Source of the DNA: Alphaproteobacteria bacterium 65-37
GTDB taxonomy: Bacteria; Pseudomonadota; Alphaproteobacteria; Reyranellales; Reyranellaceae
DNA: 64,000 nt
Assembly: GCA_001897995.1 (NCBI GenBank)
Contig: MKRV01000210.1
Location: forward strand, 1-64,000
Direction of reading: 5' to 3'
Part shown: positions 35,575-43,954 of the stretch, in pieces
Layout of the letters: every line of letters begins with the position of its first letter
Position numbering within the stretch: position 1 is the first letter of the stretch
Translations under genes and position numbers: made by a program
Notes under the pieces: generated by a model
Seen by the model: the letters and a program-made list of their open reading frames with translations, nothing else
What the model was told of the DNA's origin: nothing
Databases searched by the model: none

Positions 35575-36780
35575 TCAGGCTCCCCCTGCTTTCGGTTCGC
35601 GCGGCAAACCAAGCCCACGCTCTCCGATGATGTTCTTCTGGATGTTCGAGGAACCGCCACCGATGATCAATCCGATGTCATACATGTAGTCGATGTGCCA
35701 AGTGGTGGCCGGATCGTCCTCCGCCGCCTCACCTTGAGGCTCGTAGGCGAGCCCGGCGGAACCCAGCACGTCGACCGCCAGGGAGGTCAGGCGGTGAGCG
35801 AGCATCGTGCCGTGATACTTCACGATCAGGCGTGCAAGGCTTGAATCGACTCCCTCCGCCTGATCGGTCAACAGACGCAGATTGTGGTAGCGGGCCGCCA
35901 TCACCTCGCCTTGCAGCCGCAGCAACCTGTCGCGCCATTCCGCGCAATCCAGAAGGCGGGAGCCGTCCGGTCGCGGCTCCTGCATCATCCGGCGAATGGC
36001 TTCGAGACGGTGCTGCAGCTTGTTGGCATCACCGAGAAGCAGCCGTTCGTATTTCAAGGTGATGTTGGCAACCTGCCAACCATCGCCGCGCCCCATCACG
36101 ATCTGGTCCACGGGCACGCGAACGTCGGTGAAGAAGGTCTCGTTGAACTCCGCCCGTCCTGTCATGGTGCGCAGCGGACGAACCTCGATCCCCGGCGTGT
36201 TCATCGGAACCAGAAGGTAGGACAGACCGGCGTGCTTCGGCTTGTCAGGCTCTGTCCGGCAGAGCAGGAACATCATGTCGGCATAGTGGGCCGAGCTTGT
36301 CCAGATTTTCTGGCCGTTGATGACGAAGAATCCGTCCTCCACCGCCGCGCGCGTGTGCGCGGCGGCGAGATCCGAACCGGACCCGGGCTCCGAGTAGCCC
36401 TGGCACCAGATCACCTCGCCCCGAATGGTAGGGCCGATCCAACACCGCTTTTGCTCTTCCGTGCCGACCTCCAGCAGTGTCGGCACCAGCATGCTGATGC
36501 CCTGGTTGTGGATGCCCGGCGAAACGCCGCTCCGGCTGAACGCGTCGGCGATGATCGCCATCTCGGTGACATCATGAGGGGCGCCGAAGCCGCCATACTC
36601 ACGTGGTATGTTTCGAGCAAAGTAACCGCACTCGAGCAGCAGCGCCTGCCACTCCAGAACCTTCCTGTCGGGCCGCTTGCGCCCGCCGCCAAGCCGGGGC
36701 GCGCGGTCGCGGTGTCGGGCGATGAAGGCATTCACTTCATCGCGTAGTGCCCGATGCTTTTCGGTCAGTGTCAGATCCAT
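35575..36780 (-). CDS. Acyl-CoA dehydrogenase, long FadE-type subunit
   Basis: The 401-residue protein has NIPREYGGFG, the flavin strands GYSEPGSGSDLA and WTSSAHYADM, and ends with GGGSSNIQKNIIGERGLGLPRE. The canonical glutamate of EGTxxIQ is Gly here, as in FadE29-like proteins, whose catalytic acid lies elsewhere. It is followed after 2 bases by the shorter partner and is probably translated with it. The distance to the Nudix gene upstream is 147 bp, the largest gap in the operon, so a secondary promoter there is possible. Confidence 0.9.
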   Translation of the reverse strand: MDLTLTEKHRALRDEVNAFIARHRDRAPRLGGGRKRPDRKVLEWQALLLECGYFARNIPREYGGFGAPHDVTEMAIIADAFSRSGVSPGIHNQGISMLVPTLLEVGTEEQKRCWIGPTIRGEVIWCQGYSEPGSGSDLAAAHTRAAVEDGFFVINGQKIWTSSAHYADMMFLLCRTEPDKPKHAGLSYLLVPMNTPGIEVRPLRTMTGRAEFNETFFTDVRVPVDQIVMGRGDGWQVANITLKYERLLLGDANKLQHRLEAIRRMMQEPRPDGSRLLDCAEWRDRLLRLQGEVMAARYHNLRLLTDQAEGVDSSLARLIVKYHGTMLAHRLTSLAVDVLGSAGLAYEPQGEAAEDDPATTWHIDYMYDIGLIIGGGSSNIQKNIIGERGLGLPREPKAGGA

Positions 36781-36927
36781 GGACGTCCTCGCTGTGCGAG
36801 CCTCTCGCCGGCCCGCCTTGAACGAATACTCTTCCGCGCTCTGTCGCGAGGAATCTGGTTCCGGAACCCCACCCTGCCCGGACCTGAGCCCCGAGCACGC
36901 GCAGGCCCGCCAGGGCGTTTTCGGGCG

Positions 36928-37773
36928 CTACGAGCTTCGCGTGCCAGCATCGAGCTTGTGTATCCGCGCATTCTTGCCGGAGCCGCTCGACACGAGAAAC
37001 TCTCCGGCGCCATACCCCGCTTCGATGGGAATACGGAGGAGCCGCCCACCCTCCGCCGTACTGGCTTCCGGCCGGACGGTGACGATCCGGGATGCCCGAG
37101 CGGCGCCGAGTGCTTCGGCCACGGTTCGGTGTTGTCCGACCTTTTCCAGGTTCAACCGCGTTGGAAACAGAACCGTGTGGCGGCCCGCATCGGCGTCCTC
37201 GCACGCCTGGCGTGGTGTCACCCAGACGGAGTCGACCGATTCTCTACCGTCGTGACGCAGTAGGTGATCGAGCGGTGCCTCGGCGAGGAAGAAGTGGGTA
37301 TCGAACCGCTTGGGCATGTGCGGCGGCGTTATCCAGTGGGCGAAATGCACGAGCCGGTCGAAGGCCGCAACCAGACTTTCCAGCTCGATCATATCGGCGA
37401 AGCTGAGACTGCCCGCCTCGATTGCCTGCCGGTAGGTAGCTCCCAACGCCTCCGCCCGGGCGCCGTCCAGCAGCGGCCCACGAGTGGCCGTTCGGGCGAA
37501 CAGCACGCCGCATTCCTCGAAGGCTTCCCGCGCCGCGGCCGCCATCACGCTCAGCATCTCGTCGCTGATTTGGTCAGCACCGTCCGCCAAGCGGCGCCAT
37601 CGGGGATCGGCGTCTCCGGCGCTCGCGGAGCCGCCGGGGAACACCAGGGCTCCTGACGCGAACTCAATCTCGTGATGGCGAACCACCATGAAAACTTCCA
37701 GCCCATCCGCGCCGTCACGCGCAAGCATCAGCGTCGCGGCGGTGCGCGGCGTCACAGGTTCGGTCACGAGCAC
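36928..37773 (-). CDS. Nudix hydrolase (NUDT19/CoA-diphosphatase-like)
   Basis: The 281-residue protein contains the Nudix box with the diagnostic REAFEECGV (about residues 82-90). The spacing before it is longer than usual, a feature of the NUDT7/NUDT19 branch that cleaves coenzyme A and acyl-CoA esters. Within a CoA-dependent catabolic operon, a role in removing stalled CoA esters or adjusting the CoA pool is reasonable, but this is inference. It sits between the nitronate monooxygenase and dehydrogenase genes. Confidence 0.85.
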   Translation of the reverse strand: MLVTEPVTPRTAATLMLARDGADGLEVFMVVRHHEIEFASGALVFPGGSASAGDADPRWRRLADGADQISDEMLSVMAAAAREAFEECGVLFARTATRGPLLDGARAEALGATYRQAIEAGSLSFADMIELESLVAAFDRLVHFAHWITPPHMPKRFDTHFFLAEAPLDHLLRHDGRESVDSVWVTPRQACEDADAGRHTVLFPTRLNLEKVGQHRTVAEALGAARASRIVTVRPEASTAEGGRLLRIPIEAGYGAGEFLVSSGSGKNARIHKLDAGTRSS

Positions 37774-37806
37774 ACCTCGGAGTCGGAAGGATTGGGTCTG
37801 ATCAGG

Positions 37807-38973
37807 TCAGCCATGGTGAGCCACGGCCGGGGCCTGATCGGCGAGGGTGGCGGATAGTCTTTCAACCGCCTCGGCGTAGTCCTTCATGAAGTCATACACG
37901 ACCGACCTGACGGACTGTTCCGTGTTCATCAGGCCCACGCACTGCCCGACAAAGTAGGCAGCGATCTCCTTGGCGCCTTCGTGACCCGCCTCTGCGAGCT
38001 TGTCCACCTTGGCCATCGCCGGGCGCGTAAGAATTCCTTGCAAAGGCATCGGCAGGGGATCGGGCGCCCCCTTGGCGCCCCATGCGTCCGACCAGGCGGA
38101 CTGCAACTGCCGGGTCGGCTTGCCGGTCCTGCTGCGGGAACGCACCGTTTTGGCGGAGGACGCTTCCAGCATCTTCTCCTTGACGGTCGGCGTCGTCTCT
38201 GCCTCCGTCGTCGTGAGCCACACCGACCCGCACCAAACGCCGGCTGCCCCCATCGCCATGCACGCGGCCATCTGGCGGCCGGTAGCAATGCCGCCCGCCG
38301 CCAGCACGTCGATGTTGTCGTAGTCCTGCACCGCCTGGATCACTTCGGGGACCAGCACCATCGTCGAGATCTCGCCGCAATGGCCGCCCGCTTCACCGCC
38401 CGCGGCGACCAGGACATCGACGCCCGCCTGTGCATGCTTGACGGCATGGCGCCTGGATCCGGTCAAGGCGCCGACGAGGATGCCCCGCGAATGCGCCTCC
38501 GAAATGATGGACGCGGGGGGCACGCCAAGCGCATTGACGAACATCTTGATCGGATACTTGAACGCGATCTCCAGCATCTTGGCGGCGCCGCTCTCGCGCA
38601 TGAAGGACGAGTCACGATCGTCGTATTTGCCGGTCCAGACGTCGGAACTATCGATGCCGTGCCGTTCAAGCAGGTCCGCAACGAATTTGCGATGCTCCTC
38701 CGGGACATTCCCCTGAAGCTCCGCGTCGTCCGAGTCCGAATCCTTGCCTACCATGTTCTGGGGGATCAGCAGGTCGATGCCGAACGGCTTTCCGTTGACG
38801 CGCTCGTTGATCCAGGTCAGCTCGACATCCAGCTTCTCCGGATTCAGGCCGACCGCGCCGAGCACGCCGAATCCCCCAGCATTCGTCACCTCGGCGACGA
38901 CATCCCGGCAATGCGAAAAGGCGAAAAGGGGAAATTCGATCCCAAGTTTCCCGCAGAGCCTCGAGTTCAACAT
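37807..38973 (-). CDS. Nitronate monooxygenase-like flavoprotein (NPD family)
   Basis: The 388-residue TIM-barrel flavoprotein has the FMN-binding pattern AAGGEAGGHCGEIST and later VLAAGGIATGRQMAACMAMGA. Family members oxidise alkyl nitronates or act as enoyl reductases on unsaturated compounds; in terpene and steroid clusters they are common, with undefined roles. ATG 38973 has AAGGAA upstream, while the frame extension to 39105 reads into the BVMO end. It lies 43 bases after the BVMO stop. Confidence 0.88.
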   Translation of the reverse strand: MLNSRLCGKLGIEFPLFAFSHCRDVVAEVTNAGGFGVLGAVGLNPEKLDVELTWINERVNGKPFGIDLLIPQNMVGKDSDSDDAELQGNVPEEHRKFVADLLERHGIDSSDVWTGKYDDRDSSFMRESGAAKMLEIAFKYPIKMFVNALGVPPASIISEAHSRGILVGALTGSRRHAVKHAQAGVDVLVAAGGEAGGHCGEISTMVLVPEVIQAVQDYDNIDVLAAGGIATGRQMAACMAMGAAGVWCGSVWLTTTEAETTPTVKEKMLEASSAKTVRSRSRTGKPTRQLQSAWSDAWGAKGAPDPLPMPLQGILTRPAMAKVDKLAEAGHEGAKEIAAYFVGQCVGLMNTEQSVRSVVYDFMKDYAEAVERLSATLADQAPAVAHHG

Positions 38974-39016
38974 TTCCTTACCCCGTCTGATTTCGTGAAA
39001 TTGGCCGGCGGCCGTC

Positions 39017-40663
39017 TCAGCACATCTCCAGTTGCCGGTATCCATCCGTTGCCACGGCATTGGCCCTCGCGCGAAAGGCGGGCGCGCTTCCGCTGTAGCG
39101 TGCAATGATCCGCGTCTGCTTGCCTTCGACGTTCTGGTTGATCCCGGTCATCCAACTATCGACGTCGTTCGAAAGCAGGCCTTCCCCCGCCTTGAGCACG
39201 AAGCTGGTCCAGCCCTCGACCGCCTCAGGCCGTGGTACGACGTACGTGTAGTGATGCTGACGCATGTACTGGATCAGGTTGGTGATCCAGAGGACATTGT
39301 ACTCGGCCGATCGCGGTATGTTGCCGAGAGCCGTGTGCGGACCGATGCACATGAACATGTTCGGGAAGTCCGCGATCTGGATCCCCAGGAATGTTTCGAG
39401 CGCGGCCCGCCATTTCTCCTTGAGCTTTGCTCCGCTCACGCCGCGGATGTCGATGCGATCGAAGCTTCCGGTGATGGCGTCGAAGCCGGTGGCGTAAACG
39501 ATCATGTCGAAGGCGAAGCCGCGGTCCGCGAGCTCCAGGCCGGTCGGCGTGATACGCCGGATCGGATTCTCGAGAATGCTGACTAGTTCGACATTCGGCT
39601 GGTTGAACACCTCGTAGTAGCCGGATTCCTGGGGAACCCGCCGTGTGCCGAACCCGTGATCCTTCGGGATCAGCAGATCGGCGACCTTCGGATCATGCAC
39701 CCGTTTGCGAATCTTGCGAGCGACGAATTTCGATACCTCGTCGTTGGCGGCACGATCCGTCATCATGTCCTTGAAGCCACCGACCCACATTGAGAAGCCG
39801 GGGGTCTGGTATTGTTTTTCCCAGAATGCCTCCCGCTCTTCCGGCGGTAGATCGAAGGTCCGGCGACCATCGGGGGTGTGCAGGAATCCAGCCGAGGTCT
39901 GTTCGCAGAGCTGGAACATCTCAGGGTACCACGCGCGCAGCCGCTTCATTTCGTTCCTGGGAATTGGCCGGTTGTGCAACGGCTTGCACCAGTTCGGGCG
40001 GCGCTGGAACACCGTGAGGGATTTCGCCGTCTTGGCGATCTCCGTTATGACCTGGACGCCACTCGCTCCGGTACCGATCACGGCGACCCGCTTGTCCTCG
40101 AAAGTCACCGGATGTTTCGGCCACAAACCGGTATGATAAGCCTCGCCCGCGAAGCTTTCCCGTCCAGGGACTTTCGGAAAGGTCGGCGCGGAAAGCGGGC
40201 CGACCGCCGTTACGAGGAAGCGGCATGTGTGCCACGAACCGTCCTCCAACCGGACAGCCCAGGAGCGGGGGTCATCGTGGTAATGGCACGCGGTCACTTT
40301 GCTCGCGAAGCTGATGCTGCGGCGGAGGTCGAACTTATCGGCGACGTGGTTCAGATATCGCTCGGTCTCCGGCTGTCCCGCGAAGTGCTCGCTCCAATCC
40401 CATTCGTCCAGCAGTTCCTGGCTGAAGGAATATGCGTACGAGTAGCTTTCGCTGTCGAAACGCGCCCCCGGATAGCGGTTCCAGTACCATGTCCCGCCGA
40501 CGCCGGTGCCCATCTCGAACAGCCGGACATTCATGCCGAGGCGGTCGCGCAGGCAATGCAGCTGAAAAAGGCCGGATATGCCGGCGCCGATAATGATTGC
40601 GTCCCATTCCGGTATGGGCGCCGGATCTGCGCGACGCAACGTTTCAGATGTGTGGGTTTGCAT
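39017..40663 (-). CDS. Baeyer-Villiger monooxygenase of the ten-gene operon
   Basis: The 548-residue protein has GAGISG (26-31), the fingerprint F171 to P182 (FAGEAYHTGLWP), GTGASG (197-202) and ATGFDAITGSF. It is the likely first committed step of the pathway in this operon: conversion of a ketone to an ester or lactone, which the divergent esterase at 42652 could then open. It is the third intact BVMO of the window and not a close duplicate of the pair at 25.5-28.9 kb. Confidence 0.92.
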   Translation of the reverse strand: MQTHTSETLRRADPAPIPEWDAIIIGAGISGLFQLHCLRDRLGMNVRLFEMGTGVGGTWYWNRYPGARFDSESYSYAYSFSQELLDEWDWSEHFAGQPETERYLNHVADKFDLRRSISFASKVTACHYHDDPRSWAVRLEDGSWHTCRFLVTAVGPLSAPTFPKVPGRESFAGEAYHTGLWPKHPVTFEDKRVAVIGTGASGVQVITEIAKTAKSLTVFQRRPNWCKPLHNRPIPRNEMKRLRAWYPEMFQLCEQTSAGFLHTPDGRRTFDLPPEEREAFWEKQYQTPGFSMWVGGFKDMMTDRAANDEVSKFVARKIRKRVHDPKVADLLIPKDHGFGTRRVPQESGYYEVFNQPNVELVSILENPIRRITPTGLELADRGFAFDMIVYATGFDAITGSFDRIDIRGVSGAKLKEKWRAALETFLGIQIADFPNMFMCIGPHTALGNIPRSAEYNVLWITNLIQYMRQHHYTYVVPRPEAVEGWTSFVLKAGEGLLSNDVDSWMTGINQNVEGKQTRIIARYSGSAPAFRARANAVATDGYRQLEMC

Positions 40664-40710
40664 TGATGCCGCTCCGGGGTCCGCGAGGTTGCGTTTGACG
40701 TGCGAATGGC

Positions 40711-41124
40711 CTAGCGGCGGGACCTGATCGTGGCCCGTCCGGGCGTCATGATCTCGCCGGCCTCCGACTTGACGAACACCGAGATCTCCGCCTCGAGGTC
40801 GGCAGGCCTGACCGCCTCTATCCTTCCTCCGGAGATCAGCGTTTCGCCGAGGTAGCTTGCCCGCCGGTTCGAATACTCGAACTCGATGAGGTCGCCGTCA
40901 TCACCCAGCCAGTTGATAACGGCTTGCGTGAGCCAGTCGCCTTGCAGCGGACCGTCGACCACGATCGCGGGATGCTTCTCCACCTCGGTGGTATAGCCGG
41001 CATCATAGTGGATGCGATGCGCGTTCCAGATCGCGGCATTATAGAGAAACAGGGATACGTTGGTCGGTGCATGACGACGCTCGGGCAGGCAATCGCCGAC
41101 TTGGATGTCCTTGATACTTCGCAT
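40711..41124 (-). CDS. MaoC-like hydratase subunit, C-terminal hot-dog type
   Basis: The 137-residue single hot-dog protein has the hydratase segment LYNAAIWNAHRIHYDAGYTTEVE, with the Asn and His that form the active site of the MaoC/HTD2 group, and HPAIVVDGPLQGDWL. It directly follows another MaoC-like gene (11-base gap). Such pairs form heteromeric enoyl-CoA hydratases for bulky substrates, as ChsH1-ChsH2 does. This subunit carries the catalytic residues. Confidence 0.86.
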   Translation of the reverse strand: MRSIKDIQVGDCLPERRHAPTNVSLFLYNAAIWNAHRIHYDAGYTTEVEKHPAIVVDGPLQGDWLTQAVINWLGDDGDLIEFEYSNRRASYLGETLISGGRIEAVRPADLEAEISVFVKSEAGEIMTPGRATIRSRR

Positions 41125-41135
41125 GATAAGGTTCC

Positions 41136-41660
41136 TCAGCGAACAATGCGCGTTTGCACTTCTTCGGCCACCCGTTCTCCAGTTTCGGTTCGCACGTCAA
41201 TTGTATAAACGAGGAAAATCAGGTCGCCCTTCGAGCCACGCTTTTCATAGATATCCGAGAGGGTGCGAACGGCCACGAGGACGTCGCCGGGCTTTATCCG
41301 GCAGAAATAGCGGGTCTTCGTGCCACCGGCCATGACACGCTTCAGCGGCAGGTCAGGCAAGAGCGAGGTCGTGGCGATGCCGTCCGGCCCCAGTTCGTTC
41401 ACCGGCACGAGCGGACGAAGCGCGCCGAACAGAAACATCGGCGGAGCCTCATCCCCGTCGAGGAATTTCTTCAGCCGCTGCTCCGTGGCGATCGAATACT
41501 TGATGATCTCGCGGCGACTAACCTCGACCCGCATCGGCGGATCGGACGCGCCGATCATACCCCGTGCCTTGTCCGGTATCAGACCCATATCGCGATCTCG
41601 CCTACCGCCCGTCTCTCGCCGAAATTCGGGTACGACAGATTTCTGGTTCATCCATGGCAT
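41136..41660 (-). CDS. MaoC-like hydratase subunit, N-terminal (non-catalytic) type
   Basis: The frame encodes up to 174 residues with the FAS1-like dehydratase domain (DUF1696-type hot dog): VEVSRREIIKYSIAT, then RVMAGGTKTRYFCRIKPGDVL and a conserved D-IYEKRGSKG-DL stretch. It lacks the catalytic His/Asp and would support the partner encoded next. Two starts are possible, ATG 41660 (GAGG close by) and ATG 41588, where the conserved part begins. It starts 6 bases after the iclR stop. Confidence 0.82.
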   Translation of the reverse strand: MPWMNQKSVVPEFRRETGGRRDRDMGLIPDKARGMIGASDPPMRVEVSRREIIKYSIATEQRLKKFLDGDEAPPMFLFGALRPLVPVNELGPDGIATTSLLPDLPLKRVMAGGTKTRYFCRIKPGDVLVAVRTLSDIYEKRGSKGDLIFLVYTIDVRTETGERVAEEVQTRIVR

Positions 41661-41666
41661 TAGCCT

Positions 41667-42542
41667 CTATCCTAGCCGCAACAATCTGACGCTTTCGGAA
41701 AGCCGTCCCGCCGCAGACTGCATCGCGCGGCTAAGTGGTCCGAGAGCATCGTCGCCGAGGTCGTGCGAATGCCCTGCCGCCGTCAGGATCAGCAGCAGCT
41801 CCCATGAGGGGGACAGAACAGGTACCGAGACCTGCGTGACGCCTTGGAACATGGTTCCGCGATCCACCGCGAAACCAGATTGCTTCGCTTTCTTCACCCG
41901 CGCTACGAACTCAGGAACGGAAGGCTTGCGGTACCACCTGACCTGCGCCAGCAGGGCCTCGAGTTCCGATTCGGTGCTGTTTCCGAATGCGGCCATGATT
42001 ACGCCCGATGCGCCAGCCGGGCCGGGATATTGGCGCCCAACCATCACGTATAAATCGGTGCGAAACGCGGTGCCGACCCAATCCAGCAAGAGTAGCGAGG
42101 AGCGGCCCAGCACCTTGGACAGGTACACCGAGACGCCATGTGCGTCGGAAAGCGTATCCATTAGCGGGCGCGCCAAGTCCATCAGCCCGCTGCGCTGCAA
42201 CACCCCGTACGCGAATTCGAGAAGGTGCAGGCTTATCGAGTAGCTGCGCGTCGCCTCGTCATAGCCGACAAAGCCCTCAGCTTGCAGCGTGCGCAGGATG
42301 TTGTAGGCAGTGCCGCGATGGAGGCCCGCGGCGCGGGCGACCTCGCTCGCGTTCAAGGGCCGCTCGGAGGCATGCAGCGCGCGGAGAACATTCGCGGCCG
42401 CGACGATCGCGCCGACCGGCTTCCCAGGCGTTGCCGTCGTGCTGCCGGCCGCCGCCGGTCCCCAACGGCTCGCACCGGTCGGCTCGCCTTCGAGGTCCTT
42501 CGCTTGAAGCGTTCTGGGTGAGCTCGCCGGCTCCCGGTCCAT
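41667..42542 (-). CDS. IclR-family transcriptional regulator
   Basis: The 291-residue protein has a 40-residue Pro/Ala-rich N-terminus, the IclR winged helix (RPLNASEVARAAGLHRGTAYNILRTLQAEGF, about 61-90) and a GAF-like effector domain. It is the first gene of the ten-gene operon and stands 110 bp from the divergent esterase, so it probably controls both directions from the shared region. Its ligand would be a pathway acid or CoA ester. Confidence 0.9.
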   Translation of the reverse strand: MDREPASSPRTLQAKDLEGEPTGASRWGPAAAGSTTATPGKPVGAIVAAANVLRALHASERPLNASEVARAAGLHRGTAYNILRTLQAEGFVGYDEATRSYSISLHLLEFAYGVLQRSGLMDLARPLMDTLSDAHGVSVYLSKVLGRSSLLLLDWVGTAFRTDLYVMVGRQYPGPAGASGVIMAAFGNSTESELEALLAQVRWYRKPSVPEFVARVKKAKQSGFAVDRGTMFQGVTQVSVPVLSPSWELLLILTAAGHSHDLGDDALGPLSRAMQSAAGRLSESVRLLRLG

Positions 42543-42651
42543 TCCTCTAACCTATCAAGCGCGTTGCCGCATGCCGGCGATCATGATACGCACGTGCCCG
42601 GTCGGCGCAATACAAATCATCTGTCTTCCATCGAAGACGTCGAGGAACGAT

Positions 42652-43596
42652 ATGCCCGTAGATCCGCAGATCCAGGCATTGCTCGATAAAGGAACGGGTG
42701 TGCCCGCTACGCACACCCTGCCGGTCGACGTGGCGCGCGCGCAGTACGAGGCCCGGATCGCTTCGATGGCGCCGCCGGCTGCGGTCGCCGACGTATGCGA
42801 GCGGACGATCGACGGACCGGGCGGGCCGTTGCGACTGCGCATCTATACGCCACTCGGAACCGGCCCCTTTCCGTTGCTCGTGTTTTTTCACGGCAGCGGC
42901 TTCGTGCTGTGCAGCCTCGACACGCATGACGGCATGTGCCGCAACCTGTGCGTCGGGGCGGCGTGTGTCGTCGTGTCGGTCGATTACCGGCTGGCCCCTG
43001 AGCACAAATTTCCCGCCGGAATCGAGGATTGCCTGTACGCCGTCCGCTGGGCGGCCGCCCACGCCTCCGAACTGGGCGCCGATCCAACGCGCGTCGCCGT
43101 CGCGGGCGACAGCGCCGGCGGCAACATGGCCGCGGTTGCCGCGCTCAGGCTGCGCGACGAAGGCGGGCCGGCCCTGTGCGCCCAGCTGCTGCTCTACCCG
43201 GTGACGGACTACCACACGCCCGGCACGCCCTCATACGAAGAGAACGCCGAGGGCTACGGGCTCACCCGCGACACGATGAAATGGTTCTGGAAGCACTACC
43301 TGAGCGATCCTGCGCAGGGGGCGCACCCGCATGCCTCGCCGCTCCGCGCCCGTGATCTGTCCGGCTTGCCGGCGGCGCTCGTCATCACCGCCGAATACGA
43401 TCCCCTGCGCGACGAAGGCGAATTGTACGCCGACAAGCTGCGCGCAGCCGGCGTGCCGACGGCCATGACGCGCTATGACGGTGTCAACCACGGCTTCATG
43501 TTCTGGGTCGGCGTCGCTGACAAGGCCGGCGCGGCGATGAACGAAGCCTGCGAATGGCTGCGCGGCGCCTTTGCCGGTCCGCACATTCCTGACTGA
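42652..43596 (+). CDS. Alpha/beta hydrolase of the hormone-sensitive-lipase family
   Basis: The 314-residue esterase has the oxyanion box H80-G-S-G83 (a variant of HGGG), DYRLAPEHKFPA, the nucleophile S154 in GDSAGG, D250 (EYDPL) and H280 (NHGF). HSL-family enzymes cut esters and lactones. Its position divergent from a BVMO operon suggests it hydrolyses the BVMO product. ATG 42652 has GAGGA upstream; the frame from 42571 is unsupported. Confidence 0.92.
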   Translation: MPVDPQIQALLDKGTGVPATHTLPVDVARAQYEARIASMAPPAAVADVCERTIDGPGGPLRLRIYTPLGTGPFPLLVFFHGSGFVLCSLDTHDGMCRNLCVGAACVVVSVDYRLAPEHKFPAGIEDCLYAVRWAAAHASELGADPTRVAVAGDSAGGNMAAVAALRLRDEGGPALCAQLLLYPVTDYHTPGTPSYEENAEGYGLTRDTMKWFWKHYLSDPAQGAHPHASPLRARDLSGLPAALVITAEYDPLRDEGELYADKLRAAGVPTAMTRYDGVNHGFMFWVGVADKAGAAMNEACEWLRGAFAGPHIPD

Positions 43597-43617
43597 TCCC
43601 GCCATCCGGAGCGCCAT

Positions 43618-43818
43618 ATGCGTCGCGGCGACGCGCACCTCCAAGCCGCACAATCCTATCAGACCGATAGCCTCGACGCGCTGATCGTCGGCGCCGGGTT
43701 CTCCGGCCTGTACCAGCCGCTCTGCCTGCGCGACCGCCTCGGCGTCTCGGCGCTGGTGCTCGAGGCCACCTGGTACTGGAACCGCTACCCAGGCGCGCGA
43801 TGCAATTCCGAGAATCTT
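43618..43818 (+). pseudogene. Baeyer-Villiger monooxygenase, N-terminal remnant
   Basis: About 67 codons match the BVMO start: ALIVGAGFSGLYQ, CLRDRLGVSALVLEA, then TWYWNRYPGARCNSE, with a small internal deletion at the usual GVGGTW. After that the frame loses all similarity and ends at 43932. It lies 22 bases after the esterase stop, so the esterase may once have been cotranscribed with this fourth BVMO. Confidence 0.8.
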
Positions 43819-43954
43819 GACAGGGTTCTTCGTGCTCTACCGCCTCCAAGCCTCAACTACGACCTCACCTTCACCATCCAGGGTGGCACGGTGCTGCGCG
43901 GCATCATCGCCCGCGGGCTCGGCCTGCGCTGACCGCAAGAGCGAAGGAGATCAC

